Source: Mucidula mucida (lineage: Eukaryota; Basidiomycota; Agaricomycetes; Agaricales; Physalacriaceae). Taken from it: a stretch of DNA of 50,958 nt. Positions 1-10,762 of this stretch are shown here, in pieces; positions within the stretch are counted from its first letter, which is position 1, and the number at the start of each line of letters is the position of its first letter. A program made the translations under genes and the position numbers. Location: the NCBI GenBank assembly GCA_015501055.1, contig JADNYV010000249.1, positions 1 to 50,958 of the forward strand. The letters run 5' to 3'. Below the pieces are notes generated by a model. That model did not search any database. It was not told the origin of the DNA and saw only the letters and a program-made list of their open reading frames with translations.

Positions 1-738
1 CAATGGGGCAACGTTGTCAAGCTGCATCTCGGTGATACACAGCTGTTGATAGGCGGAGAGGTTGATTGTGTTCAAGGTCATTCGTTCGACACTGAACACT
101 ATCAATCACTCTACTCATAAGAGCTTTGTGTTGTAGATCGATATGCTGGCGATAACAAGCCCGGAAATACACGTTCCTTCGTGGAACTGAAGACCATTCG
201 GGCGGGCTCACAGTGCTCGCCTGGCTACTCCCAGTAAGGCGCTTTTTCCATTTGAAGCGACTGAAGCTGAAAGCACGACGATAGAAAGTTGCTCAAGTTT
301 TACATCCAATCGTTCCTCCTAGGGGTACCCGTGCGTATTCGCTGTATTTTCTTGCGGATGTCCTTTAATGTGGACTGTCATCATTTACAGAAGATTATCA
401 TTGGATGCAGGACAGACCGCGGAGAAGTAAAATACACGCAAACCCTGGAAACCAAAAACATACCGCTTTTCGTACGCAACAAAGTAGGGGCATGGGATCC
501 GCGCGTTTATATGGATTGGTGGCGACAGTTTATTGCCTTCTTGCAAAGAGTCATTCAGCAAACTCAGGATGGAGATCCGCAGACGGTGTGGCGAGTCAAA
601 TTCACGCCGAAAGTGGGCGCATCTATCGTGAGATTAGATGATCAGGGCATGACGGAAGTTGTGGGAGGTGAGGACCGAGTGGGATTTCTGCCGCGGTGGT
701 ATTGGGAATCAGAGGATCTCTGTGCCAATCAGATCTGA
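1..738 (+). CDS. RAI1: RAI1/DXO decapping nuclease, 3' part
   Basis: The protein belongs to the RAI1/DXO family, which removes incomplete or non-canonical RNA 5' caps in the nucleus and, in yeast, partners the exonuclease Rat1. Exons read as 1-76, 137-233, 285-330 and 391-738; introns are 60, 51 and 60 nt and all phases agree. Family motifs appear in order: GEVDC (EhD motif) at the start, FVELKT (EhK motif) after the first intron, KLLKFYIQSFLLGVP after the second, then GCRTD after the third, and a VWRVKFTP stretch near the end. The gene is cut by the left edge, so the N-terminal third is missing. The third intron is a multiple of three and has no stop, so unspliced RNA would stay in frame. 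Family assignment is firm; complex membership is inferred from the family. Confidence 0.9.
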
Positions 739-970
739 TTTAGTTGAATAGCGCCTCTATTATCGTGTACAAAGTAATTCGTGTATGATGCGAGGTGGGT
801 CCAAGAAATAATCAAGTGAGGGGATACCAAAGTGGAACCTTTGTTTCGATGAGGAATGAATCTTTGCAGAACCTTTCACCCTTGAAAGGACGCTTGGCCG
901 CCCGCTGAACGCTAATGCCTTACGCAGTCCATGAAAGGCGAAAGTTGTAAATATGATATAATTTATTGCT

Positions 971-1900
971 TTAAATGGCGTTGGGCGGTAATCTGAACAT
1001 CCTCGAAGAAACCCTCCTCTTCTCTTGTGCCATCTTAGCCTCCAGCCTTGCCTTCTGGAGCTGCATGGCATCGTGCATCATAATCGCCCACTCCCACGGA
1101 TTATCGCTATCCGGAACCGAATTAAAGTATTCCCAACCACCTACGCCGCCCCACTCTGTTCCATACTTCCCCATCAGCGACTCGATACTCTCGACCACAT
1201 GCTCCGGGGACACGTAACCGCCTCCATTCGCCGAGTTGGTGAGGACGGTGGCAGTAACGCGACCGGGATCAATGCCCTGGTCGTATTCGATGATGGAGAT
1301 GTACTGGTCTTCCGGGAAAAAAGTGCCGAACCCGGAATAGAACTGGGCGTTGTAGAACGCGATTTGGTCCCCCGCCACCGCCTCCAAGTCGATATAGTTA
1401 AACCCAGATAGGTTGCCGCCTTCTTTCAGCGCACTAGCGACGGGCGCAAGCGTGATGATGAAGTCGTCGCCAAAATCGGATTTTAGCTGGGAGATGAGGC
1501 GGAGGATGTTCGGCATTGACACCGACTGCTCGACGTCGAGGTCCATCCCGTCGAGGTGGTAGTCGCGGATGACATCGGCTAGGGCCGGATAGTACACGTC
1601 GAAGAGGTCGTCGCTGAGGCATTCGTATGTGCCCCCCGCAGCGCCGCCCAGCATTCCGAGGACCTTTGTGCCGTTGCCCTGCATCATCGCAATCTCGGGC
1701 CACATCGGCGCGAAGTACGAGTCGCTGGGCATGAAGTCGTTGAGGTGGACGATGTCTGGACCGACGTTGCCCATGTTCAGATGGAATGCGGCGATCAGGA
1801 GGTGCGTCACGTAGCCGATGAGCGGGAGGGGGGACACGAAGGCGCCGTTCTTGTAATGGGTTTGGTAGTACATGACGACGCGATTGGCGACTTCGACCAT
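971..1900 (-). CDS. GH18 chitinase-like glycosidase, intracellular
   Basis: This single-exon gene of about 309 residues is a family 18 glycoside hydrolase, which cleaves beta-1,4-linked GlcNAc polymers or N-glycan cores by substrate-assisted catalysis. The GH18 signature DGMDLDVEQ is intact with its catalytic Glu, preceded by a LGMLGGAAGG strand and followed by YNAQFYSGFG and a late GGWEYFNS strand typical of the barrel. I place the start at 1900 because the ATG sits in GCCACCATGG; the frame stays open a few codons further but without ATG. There is no signal peptide, so it likely acts inside the cell, for example on chitin fragments or free glycans. Endo-beta-N-acetylglucosaminidase activity is an alternative to chitinase. 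A TATA element lies just upstream. Confidence 0.85.
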   Translation of the reverse strand: MVEVANRVVMYYQTHYKNGAFVSPLPLIGYVTHLLIAAFHLNMGNVGPDIVHLNDFMPSDSYFAPMWPEIAMMQGNGTKVLGMLGGAAGGTYECLSDDLFDVYYPALADVIRDYHLDGMDLDVEQSVSMPNILRLISQLKSDFGDDFIITLAPVASALKEGGNLSGFNYIDLEAVAGDQIAFYNAQFYSGFGTFFPEDQYISIIEYDQGIDPGRVTATVLTNSANGGGYVSPEHVVESIESLMGKYGTEWGGVGGWEYFNSVPDSDNPWEWAIMMHDAMQLQKARLEAKMAQEKRRVSSRMFRLPPNAI

Positions 1901-1946
1901 GGTGGCAGGCGGAGGGACCAAACGCCGGTCTTGACTGACAGGCAGA

Positions 1947-1954
1947 CTTTATAG
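1947..1954 (-). promoter_or_regulatory. TATA box of the GH18 gene
   Basis: CTATAAAG on the minus strand about 47 bp before the ATG at 1900. The same octamer stands at a similar distance before the hypothetical gene starting at 3736. Confidence 0.5.
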
Positions 1955-3085
1955 GGCCTCATTAGAAGAAGGACAACAAGCATGCTTCCAGTAAGGCACC
2001 GTAGATGCATCACAAGTCGACGCTGATACTGGGCACATGCCAGTGCGCATATAAGCCAAGCAGGCTTTATCGGTAGTGTATGCCATCGGATGGCAGGATT
2101 ATCGCCATGCGTTTTCCTTTCGCTTCGATAATGAGGCCAAGGACAACCTTGGACCTTGCGCACGATATCTCGTGATACCGGGGACTTCTTTTGAGAGGTA
2201 CACATCGCAAGATTTGGAAGATGTTTCCTGTCCATGCGCTGACAAACATGTCAAATAGATGAAAGAAAGTCGGATAAAAGCGCAATCCGACCAGCAGGTC
2301 TCTAGGTCGGACTCACGTCGCTGAAGATTCGGAGGCGCGAGGGCACGACAATCCAGGTATAGATTCTTGAGGATGCATTGGCGAACCACTCGGGCGATAC
2401 CTTATCCGACGAGTCCGAGGCCTGCACGCGGTAAAAGGCTAGAACGAAGAGATGTGCAGCATGAGGCCAGCGACGAGTATAGGGGCTGTCGTCGTGCAGT
2501 AGGAGAGCACGATATCCGGATAGCGTACCAGGATTCAGGAGTTCAGGTCTGAATCAGAAAGATGAGAGGAAGGAAGAAGGATGATTGGATGATTGTCACA
2601 TGTGACTGGCTTGCGTTCTGAGGTACGCCATCATTGTACCTAACCTATGGACTCACCTTTGTTAACGGCTGCTGGAGAAATGCTATGTGATATCGGTTAT
2701 CACGAGGCGCCTATCGCTGTCCGACGCTCATGTAGCGCCGTCGCAGAGTTTTTTTTGTCATCATGTAAGGCCCTCCTTTGGGCGCACCTACAATGATAAA
2801 TGGAACTCTGTTCTCGCTCGTTCTCTAATGCCGACTTCGGCGCTGTAGATGATATCGCGTACCGCCGGGAATCTGCCCAAAGGACTTCCAGACAATTGAC
2901 GCCGTACGAGCGGCTGTATCGTGTCTGTAATGGAAAGCCAATTTACCATAGTACTTACAGCCATTGACTTTAGCGCCCGCCAATAACCTTCAGCAGGAAT
3001 TCACTGACTTGACTTGTACAACTCTCGTCATGATATCGGCGAGAAACTCTACTACTATATCGCGGGTGACTACTAACTAGGCTGC
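1955..3085. other. Intergenic, no gene recognised
   Basis: Short open frames here overlap one another on both strands without recognisable domains or coherent splice joins. I see only a T8 run near 2751 and no RNA gene. Confidence 0.5.
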
Positions 3086-3736
3086 TTAACCATTACAACA
3101 TTCAAAACATTTCTTGATTCCTAGAGAATGCGGCGGACGAATAGCTGGACTAAGCCTCCGTCGGCACCATGCACATTGCCAAGTCTCTTTATCGGAAATT
3201 TTTCCTTGCGCCACTGAGTGGATGGTCCCTGACCGGGGGGAAGCGATGGCTACCGCGCGACCGTACTTCAAGGACTTGAGCAATGCGCATGTCACCATTC
3301 TCCTGTGGACTTTCAGATCTATCCCACTGCATGGTGGCGCTCCTAATAGACGAGGGTCGATCCATAACGACGCGAGGCTTTCCGTGGGAGAGGATATCAG
3401 CCATGAGTGTCCTTTGATTCCCGAAAAGGTGTGCGTTATGAAGATGCGGACACCATCATGACTCTCGGTGTCTGATTCCTCCTCTATAGGACGTGATGCA
3501 GCGTTTGCCACGAAAATGGTGTGTGTGGCATGAAGAAAAGGGAAACTGGAATGGAAGCGGTCCGGATGCTTGGAGATGTATTGGTGTACACGTCTTCGAA
3601 GCGCTCGAGCCTCTGAGCAAGACCGCGGCGCTCCGCTCTTGTCTGCGTCTACTGGTGTAGGTGTTGGAATGTCATCTCCGACTCCATCGCCAGTAAAGCA
3701 GGGAGGGCCGAGTTGAATGTTTGACGACGCAGACAT
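3086..3736 (-). CDS. Hypothetical protein with C-terminal CxxC pair
   Basis: The reading frame gives about 216 residues from ATG 3736. I chose this start over the longer frame from 3814 because a CTATAAAG element lies at 3794-3787, inside the longer frame and about 50 bp before this ATG. No family is recognised. The N-terminal third is Pro/Asp/Gly rich and probably disordered; the end holds two CxxC pairs (CAWC and CFEC) about 18 residues apart, a spacing compatible with a zinc ribbon, though a chance pairing is possible. No introns are needed. It lies downstream of nothing obviously related, and its expression is unproven. Confidence 0.45.
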   Translation of the reverse strand: MSASSNIQLGPPCFTGDGVGDDIPTPTPVDADKSGAPRSCSEARALRRRVHQYISKHPDRFHSSFPFLHATHTIFVANAASRPIEEESDTESHDGVRIFITHTFSGIKGHSWLISSPTESLASLWIDPRLLGAPPCSGIDLKVHRRMVTCALLKSLKYGRAVAIASPRSGTIHSVAQGKISDKETWQCAWCRRRLSPAIRPPHSLGIKKCFECCNG

Positions 3737-3786
3737 GATGTGTGAAAGAAGGGGGGATAATGGGTGGCCTCGCTCGACATGACAGC

Positions 3787-3794
3787 CTTTATAG
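3787..3794 (-). promoter_or_regulatory. TATA box of the hypothetical gene
   Basis: CTATAAAG on the minus strand about 50 bp before ATG 3736, the same octamer and spacing as before the GH18 gene. Confidence 0.4.
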
Positions 3795-4768
3795 ACAAGG
3801 AGGCGTCGAAGCATGCTGCGGCCATCAGGCGTCTATTGAGAATGATGATCGTCATTGTTGTTATTGAAGTTCTGTACAGCAATGATGTGGACTGCTCATC
3901 TGGGGCGATAGCTTCCATATAAGGATGTGTTATCGATTTCTCGGGCAACTCTCTTGGGAACAAACGTGTCGCCTAGCTGCGAGATTTCAAATTGAGCAAT
4001 GAGGACAATGAGAACACTTTTGTTTCTGTCAGAGCTCCTGAGTTGCGCATAAGTAAAGGCGATTTTGAATATGAGCGCCATTAGAGGCGATGTCCCATGC
4101 CTATGGGAGCTGTAAATGCCCATTGTGTTTGGACAAGCCAAGTTCGGAAGTTACCGAGTGGCTTACGTGACGCTCTTCTTTCTTCTTACCCTCCTGTTTT
4201 TTTTCGAGAGATCTTGCAAAGGACATCGGTCACGTCCTGCCCACTGTACCTCTTTGACAAAAGGCTCTACTCTCACTACTCTCGCCATGGCCTTCAGTGG
4301 CCCATACGTCTCCGTTTCGGCGCCCGAGAAATTAGTACCGCCTCGTTCCATTTCCTCGCCGCCACATGCACGATCATCAAAGAGCTCAACCCTCGCGGTT
4401 GTGGACTTACCTCATTTTACTCACCGAGCGGTACACTTGTCCACATGTGCTGCTTTGTTCTGCGCTCCTTTGATACTAACTCGTTAGCTGATAGCTGTTT
4501 TTTTGCCATCAACGGAAATCGAGAGCGAAATTTGGCTTCAACACTTTGCGCTGCCCATCTCAAGCATCAGGGTAGTTCAATCTTCAATTGTCTACTACGG
4601 ACAGCTCAGGCAACGATTATCATCTCCTCGAAAAACGCATATTGGACTGTCCCGTCCGCCTTTCAACATACTATTTCTCTTCATCATACAAGGACTACTT
4701 CTATTTCTTTACCATCAGACTCGCCTCTTCAAATCTACTGTACTAACGCGACCGGATCTTCACGGCAT

Positions 4769-4967
4769 GTTACGCGTTATGATTGTGAACTAAATTACCA
4801 GTAGTTCATCCAGGGTCCATAGACCATATTGGGAGCCGCGGGAGGCGGCGGCGCGAGCCGCCGCGGCGAAAATTTCCGCATTTGGGCTGATCCCGACAAA
4901 ATTTACCGTTGTTACGCGTTATGGAAGCCGAATTAGTTCACTTCACGGGGCCCTGTGACGCGTTATG
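4769..4967. repeat. Three ACGCGTTATG motifs in 200 bp
   Basis: GTTACGCGTTATG occurs at 4769-4781 and 4911-4923, and GTGACGCGTTATG at 4955-4967. The core ACGCGT is the MluI cell-cycle box bound by MBF (Swi6/Mbp1) in yeasts. The copies stand 150-480 bp upstream of the plus-strand gene that begins near 5246, so a promoter role is possible. I did not find this 12-mer elsewhere in the window by eye. Confidence 0.4.
4845..4864. repeat. GC-rich perfect inverted repeat
   Basis: Two 8-bp arms (GCGGCGGC and GCCGCCGC) flank a 4-base loop GCGA, giving a very stable hairpin in otherwise mixed-composition DNA. Confidence 0.5.
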
Positions 4968-5245
4968 TGAATTAACGGTCGCGTTAGTACAGTACTCGAA
5001 TGGCCTGATCATTGTAGCGAGGTAGTCCTCGTCCACTTCAAACTGGATTCTACGACGATCGCCGAGGCCACACAAACATACTTCATTCCCATTGTTATCC
5101 GTCCACGTTGTGCAAAAACTATATAAACAGAACAGATCATGCGTTCATCTCGGCGTCTACGTCGCATCGATAGACGCCCTCGAGGCCCAAGCTTCCTCAA
5201 ACGGTGCGATTACGCAACCCCCTCCATCCTTGCTCCTGCACCACG

Positions 5246-5625
5246 ATGGCGGCTAGCTTTAACATTTCCGCGACCTTCTTTGCTTTGGATGGAACGAAGG
5301 TCTCACATCGCAGTACAAAGGCGTCCGTGGTATGGTCTTGAAGCCCATCCGAGAACAACTCATCTGACATCAGTCCACGTTTAGGGTACCATTCGCAAAC
5401 CCGCCAGCGCACCAGCCGCACTGAGAGATCAAGCTAGTCTTGCTCTCCAGGATGACGAGGTAAGCAATAGTTAGTGTCCAGTTGCAATACCACCAAATGT
5501 GTTTCCATAGGGTAGCGAGACGCTAAGCGTCTATGGCACCTGTGCTTCTGGCTTCAGTGGCTTATCATCTCCTACTTCGTTAAACGACACACCTCTCCTC
5601 TTGTCCCCTCTACTTTTCCCTTCTA
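5246..5625 (+). CDS. Tentative 5' exons of the coiled-coil gene
   Basis: ATG 5246 follows a TATATAAA element near 5120 by about 125 bp. Exons 5246-5329 (28 codons) and 5385-5459 (25 codons) are joined in phase across a 55-nt intron with a CTGAC branch site, and a GTAAGC-TAG intron of 51 nt leads to a third open exon from 5511. That exon is rich in Ser, Pro and Leu. It could be spliced in phase to the coiled-coil frame by a 115-nt intron ending in ACAG just before 5767, making these the first exons of the downstream gene; they could equally be a small separate gene or untranslated leader. The CT-rich tract around 5585-5640 would suit a promoter. Evidence is splice signals only. Confidence 0.25.
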
Positions 5626-5772
5626 CCTTCTCTTCCTGCCTTCGAATCCACGCAGTCCAGACGATCCCGTACTGCATGGATGACGCCGAAACTATGTCTA
5701 CGAAGATCACTCCATCTGCTCCGCTCCGTGCCCATCCTGCGATGCACTTAATCCTACCTCCTCGAACAGTCC

Positions 5773-6786
5773 ATGCGAATGGAGGACGAGCGTTCATTCA
5801 CGTGCAACCAACATTCTCGTTATCAGGCATATACACGAGATCTCATGGAGAGCCTCCGATCCTTCGACTCTGAGCGCGATCAATCACGTCTAGAACGCGA
5901 CAAGATGGAGGCCCGTCTGAACGAGGGGCTTCTCGAGAAGGCGGTTTTGCTGGAGGCGCATAAGGCTTACCAGCAGGCGACACTCGATCTGCAATCGGAA
6001 GTAGCGGCTTTGAAAATGGACCGAGCGCGCCTGGAGCGCGAACGTGCTGCCCTCCAATCGCGCCTTGATGGTGCTGATCAGGCCGTATCCGAGGTAGAGA
6101 ATCTCGAGCATGCGATACAGAAGAGCAATCGCCTCGCTCGACGAAACACAGCACGTCTACACGACGAATTATGTGCCCTGCGTGGTCAACTCTCTCAGAC
6201 GAAGGCAGAGCTGGATGTCAGTCGGTCAAGATGCAAAGTACTTGAGCTGGATAGCTCGGAGCGCGCACAGGAAAAGAGGGAACGCGAGGAAAAGGCTCAG
6301 CGACGCCGCGACGAAGAGGAACGCGCGAAGCGGTGCAAGAAGGCTCTCGAGGCAGAGGAGCAACGATGCCGTCGTCGAGACCGAGACCAATTCGGTGTTG
6401 GGGATGGGCCATGGACGGATGAAAAGGCGTTGAAACGATGCGGCACTCTGCTCAAAGAATTTCAGAATGTGACGTACACCATCGACGGGCAACCTCTGAC
6501 GATACGGAGTATCCCTTGGCCGGTCCTTGTCGACCCCCGGGAGTTTCAGGTGAAGCACTTATTGAGGGGCGATCTCGTGGGCCAGTTCCTGCGGGTGCTG
6601 AAGCGATCGTTGAACGAAGAGCAATTCAAGTCGCATGTGACGAAGCTGAAGTATGTTTTTCACCCGGATAAGTGGCAGTCGAGGAGCTTGTTGAAGACGG
6701 TGTTGGATGACAACTTGAAGCGGGAGCTGGAAAGGGCGGGCAATGCGGTTTCCCAAGCCGTCAATTCCTTTTCGGGTGAACAGTAG
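5773..6786 (+). CDS. Coiled-coil protein with C-terminal FHPDKW domain
   Basis: This 337-residue frame begins with a long charged coiled coil (about residues 20-205, Glu/Arg/Lys rich with regular Leu spacing, the last part almost wholly EKRERE-like). The C-terminal 120 residues form a compact domain: IPWPVLVDP near 247-255, a leucine-rich helix, then FHPDKW at 296-301 followed by a helix with a late AVSQAVN. This last motif is a DnaJ-like HPDKW helix seen at the end of many lineage-expanded Agaricomycete coiled-coil proteins; their function is unknown to me. ATG 5773 or 5779 would be the start if upstream exons are not used. A co-chaperone role is only a guess from the HPD resemblance. Confidence 0.75.
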   Translation: MRMEDERSFTCNQHSRYQAYTRDLMESLRSFDSERDQSRLERDKMEARLNEGLLEKAVLLEAHKAYQQATLDLQSEVAALKMDRARLERERAALQSRLDGADQAVSEVENLEHAIQKSNRLARRNTARLHDELCALRGQLSQTKAELDVSRSRCKVLELDSSERAQEKREREEKAQRRRDEEERAKRCKKALEAEEQRCRRRDRDQFGVGDGPWTDEKALKRCGTLLKEFQNVTYTIDGQPLTIRSIPWPVLVDPREFQVKHLLRGDLVGQFLRVLKRSLNEEQFKSHVTKLKYVFHPDKWQSRSLLKTVLDDNLKRELERAGNAVSQAVNSFSGEQ

Positions 6787-7886
6787 CCATTTGTTTATTT
6801 AATGCTGTACTACTACGATGTATTCTAGTACCTAGTGTACTCTTGTTTTTTGATTGAGATGGCGCCTTTCTCTGTTGACAATCTTAAGGAGGTAGACGCG
6901 TCGATATGAGTATTCACTCATTCTTCAAATTGGGTAAACTCCTGCCTCCCTCAGCGCGAGGCAGGTGGGCATTGGATACCAGTTGAGAAGGATATCCCGA
7001 AGAGCGTCGGCATATTGCCGCTTATTATAGCTAAGAGCCACACCGGAGAACACATGAGACGACAGAACAAGCAACTTGCCGATGTGATGGAATTTAGCGC
7101 ACTATTTGGGACGCAGAACTCTGGGGTGTATCCTCGCCTTAACATACCAGACAGATACCAGCCGACGCCCAAAGGTAAACCAAGGTAACCACACAAGGCT
7201 TCTCCAATAATAGGCAATCATCGAATTGAACTGCCAAATCGCTGTCTCTCGTAGGTAGGGCGAAGCGTAGCAGCTGCCCGAAACCTTGTCGTCTTAACAC
7301 CAGCGCCGCCATACTTCGTCCATCCATCGTCGCCACCCAACGTCTAGAAGCTCTTAGACGAGGAATCAAACGCAACCCAACCAATTCCTATATACGTGCT
7401 TGCGCACAATGGCGCGAAACGTGTATTGCCAGTTGTACAAATGCATGATAAAAAGAGAGAGATGGACGTATGGCTACAGCAGCAGAGCGGAATGCGACGA
7501 CGACAACAACAACAAAAACGATACAACAAAAAAGCCCGCGTGTATGGGAACTGTCGTGAATAATGAGCGAATAAAAGAAAGAAAAAACTCGTGTCGTGAA
7601 TGACGAGGCCGGGCGTGATATGCAATAATGATATGCTGTAGAGGTGTGTGTGTGAGCCAAGGAAACAAGAAGGAAAAGATTAGCAAAGACGTACATGATG
7701 GTTCAATGCCAATGCTGTGCGTGTGTATTAGGCGTTCGTGTACGTTTAAAGTCTTTTTTTGACAGTCAGTTTTGAGGGGGCGTCCAGTCCATGCGATTCA
7801 CCCAAAGGAAAGCGGCACTCTTCCCTCCTTCACCTTCTCCTTACCCGTCTTTCTCCCCCTCCCTTCCCTGGCCCTATTGTCCCCCA
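6787..7886. other. Intergenic between converging genes, nothing recognised
   Basis: The region separates the 3' ends of the coiled-coil gene (+) and the YTH gene (-). Its open frames (for example around 7344-7696 on the minus strand) are low complexity and rich in Phe/Ser, typical of translated UTR. No repeat or RNA gene is seen. Confidence 0.5.
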
Positions 7887-10606
7887 TCAGCTCCTCCCCT
7901 TAGCGTCTAGCAGCATCTGCATCCATTCCTCAACCCACCGCTCCCCAACCGTGGGCTCAATCTCCGTTCCGTCCCGCGACACTTTCACCTCCCTGTCTCT
8001 ATTCCATTCGTTCCGTAAATGCCTTGTCAAATGGAACGGCAGCCTCTCCGTGCACAGCCACTCCACCCTAAATGGACGTCCGAAACCCTCTGGCTCCTCA
8101 GAGACCATCGGTAAGGGATCCCTCATAGGCGATCGTATAGCGCGTAACGGCGCGTCTTCGTCCAATTGAAAGTCGGGTGCATGTGGCGAGTGAAATGTAT
8201 CCGTAGTAGGCTGGTGAGAAAGCAGCGGAGGGCGCTCGATAGTTACGCGATTGCCTAGGCTGAACTTTGCAGCGGGCGTGATAGGCGTTATACTATGGTG
8301 GGGTTCGCCCATCTCCGGCGGTGCCGACTTTAGTGTCGGCCTTACTGAGTAGCGCCGTCTGTGATTGCCGTACGCAGCTGCTCGGGCGTTTGTAAGGGCA
8401 TAGGTGATTCCTCGACTGATTGGTTCGGAAAGTAGACATCCCGAGCAGTAGAATCGTGAGAGGGCGGCACGTGTGTGTCTCCCTTCACGGGCGTAGCAGG
8501 GTCAGTAGGTGGTGGTTCGTGTTCTTCAACTATCGGCCCTGCCATCCTGGCATTTCTTTAGCAAACAACACAAAAATTGGATCCTAAAGCTTACCTGGCA
8601 TAACCATAGAATTCTCCGCTTTTGTTGACGCTGAATATTAGGTAGACACCATCCTTACTACTTCGATACGCCTGATCGAGAACACCCTCGTTATGTCTCT
8701 GCGTCGTCCACAAGCCCGTCTGTACGCTGCGATCCAGATCTTCCTATAAGAACATAAGCAAAGCACCAATGACAGGATGGAAGTGCGTACCTGAGTCAGC
8801 GACTTGAGAATAAAGTAGCGCTTCGGAAAGTACTGGGTGAGCATACTCGAATTGGTGGATGAAAAAGAGTCCGAGCTGGTCGAGTCGGGGTGCGGTTTCG
8901 GTGGAGGTCGCACTTGGCGTCCGTCGACAGTACTCAAGCCAGCCAGTGCTTCCTCTATCTCCCGCTCCTTCGCCTTCTGTGTCCGCACCCATCGAGTATG
9001 CATTCCCGTTCCCCTTTGACCGCCGACACCAGCAGTCAAATCATCGTCCTTTTTACGCACCCTACAGACCAGCATAGGACACCGAGGGTCAGTAGGGCGC
9101 AACGAGACTCTGTTGTACGTGTTAACGGCACGCTGCAAGTCCGCCTCCGTTGCGAAATTCACGAAGGCACAGCTCGAGCGTGCGATAAGAAAGATGGAAA
9201 TCACACCCGTAGGCTCGGGCGATGAAAAGAACCGCCAGACCTCATCATGTGTCGCGTCAGACGGTACGTTACCAACCCACATCACAAATTCCGAACGGTG
9301 TGACGGAGGATTGGGATGATATGAGCGACGCGTCAGAGAACTCTGCGGCGGCGTTTCCCGCGATGGTGGCGTTCCCCGCGAGGGTGCGCTGCCGGGATTA
9401 GGTGACACGGACGACATCGAGGCGTGGGGACTCCGGGGTAGTGGGAGACGAAGCTGAGGAATGGAGTAACTCGCGCGTGGAGATGGCGCGGGAGACTGGA
9501 GTGCGGTTGCGGTTGAGCAGACTCATTTTGACGGTGAGAATAATGGACAGCAGATGGGCCCTGGTAGCGAACAGAATTGGCGTCGTATTGGCTGGAAGGC
9601 GGAAGATACCACCATGTGCCCTGGCCCTCTGTCTTTGCGACATGCTGTGGATAGCCCATGTTCTGGTGGGTTGCGTATTGAGGGCCGGTGGTAAAGGACG
9701 AGAAGGGGTAGGCGCCAGGTGATATAGAAAGCGAGTATGGCATGTAGGAAGCTGTTCCGGAATAATTGGACGAGTCAGACTGTGAAGGAGATAGAAAGAC
9801 AGATGGAGATGGAGCTGTACCCTGTGCATAAAGTGGCCGGTCGCTCGGGGAGTGCGTGTATGATGAGGTATACATTGGCACCGCTTGATGCATGATTTGG
9901 GGGTGATATCCATGGTGGTGGTTATGCGGCAATCCGTACGGTGGGGCGTGGTGGCCCATGGGCTGCATAGTGGTCGACATAGCGAATGGGCCCAGGAGAT
10001 GGCGTTGTTGTTGCGCGTACGTCGCGCTCGAGGGGTAGTCGTGATACGACGACAACTGCTCCTGCGCAGGGGGAGGAGGCAGTCCACCTTGCGGAACCTG
10101 ATCAAGATGCTGATATGATTGCTCGGGCGAGCCCTCGCGCTCGCCATCGCCGTACATATATCCGCTGCGCCACTTACAATCCTGCAATTGCGAGTGAAGG
10201 GCTTGAGGACAGGATGAGTCGAACTGGAAAAAGAGACATAAAAAGCTGCGAAAAGGGTGAAAATGCGTATTTTTGGCAGGAGGTAAAAGTCAGGCCATAC
10301 CAATCACAAGTACCTCTCCCAAGACACGTCGTATCCGCGGATTCGTCTACAATAAGGGCATAAACATGAGCATAATTGAGGAGGAAAGGTCAAATGAAGG
10401 TGGGAGGCCGCCGCCGACGCGACTTGTTGGACGCAAAACGGAAGAAGGGGGTCCAGACCTTACGCGGTGTCTGTGTTTGGCAACAACGGCATCACGTGAC
10501 ACTTACCACCTGATGAAAGTGGTTCTTTGACGAGATCTACATCGGCGTTCCCGTCGGGATACGCTCTAGCGGCTGAATTCTTCTCATTCAGGCGTGATTC
10601 GACCAT
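7887..10606 (-). CDS. RRM-YTH domain RNA-binding protein (m6A reader)
   Basis: Eight exons keep one frame: 10606-10507, 10346-10314, 10245-10178, 10109-9549, 9495-8791, 8743-8595, 8546-8346 and 8259-7887, giving about 729 residues. After a Tyr/Gln/Ser/Pro-rich disordered half comes an RRM (about 324-405) with MWVGNV as RNP2 and CAFVNFAT as RNP1, then a YTH domain from about 475. Visible YTH features are YFPKRYFILKSLTQ, the aromatic-cage GLWTTQRHN, GEFYGYARMAGP and, after a long insertion, RPFRVEW and LTRHLRNEWN. YTH domains bind N6-methyladenosine in RNA, so the protein likely reads m6A marks in mRNA or meiotic transcripts. Exons 4-8 are secure; the first three rest on splice phase, and ATG 10157 inside the presumed third intron is a fallback start. 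Confidence 0.85.
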
Positions 10607-10621
10607 GAAAAGTGTATAATT

Positions 10622-10674
10622 CTATACGGCAGGTTTAGTACCAAATATACTGCCAAATATACAAGTCGACTTAC
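10622..10674 (-). other. Intron in the 5' leader of the YTH gene
   Basis: GTAAGT at 10674, a TACTAAAC branch site and TATAG end at 10622 make a near-consensus 53-nt intron 16 bp before ATG 10606. It supports transcription from the TATA element at 10770. Confidence 0.5.
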
Positions 10675-10762
10675 ATTATTCAGTAGACGCAATGCGGTGC
10701 AAGCTCTATCTACACCAACAGAACGGTGGGGGAGCAGGAAGATTCAAGGGGTCGCCTCTTCG

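Larger units (their letters stand above)
3795..5118. other. Intergenic with ACGCGT repeats and a GC hairpin
   Basis: A 235-codon plus-strand frame (4097-4804) covers part of this stretch but has no domain and is overlapped by other frames, so I do not call it. Structured elements are three ACGCGTTATG copies at 4769-4781, 4911-4923 and 4955-4967, and a GC-rich inverted repeat at 4845-4864. Confidence 0.4.

Noticed and set aside
4097..4804. 235-codon plus-strand open frame
   Set aside because: No recognisable motif, low-complexity Ser/Thr/His content, overlapping frames of similar length, and no promoter signs.
9398..10303. 301-codon minus-strand frame overlapping the YTH gene
   Set aside because: Only its first 23 codons (exon 10245-10178) fit the splice chain; the rest is a shadow of the exon at 10109-9549, which leads in phase into the RRM and YTH domains.
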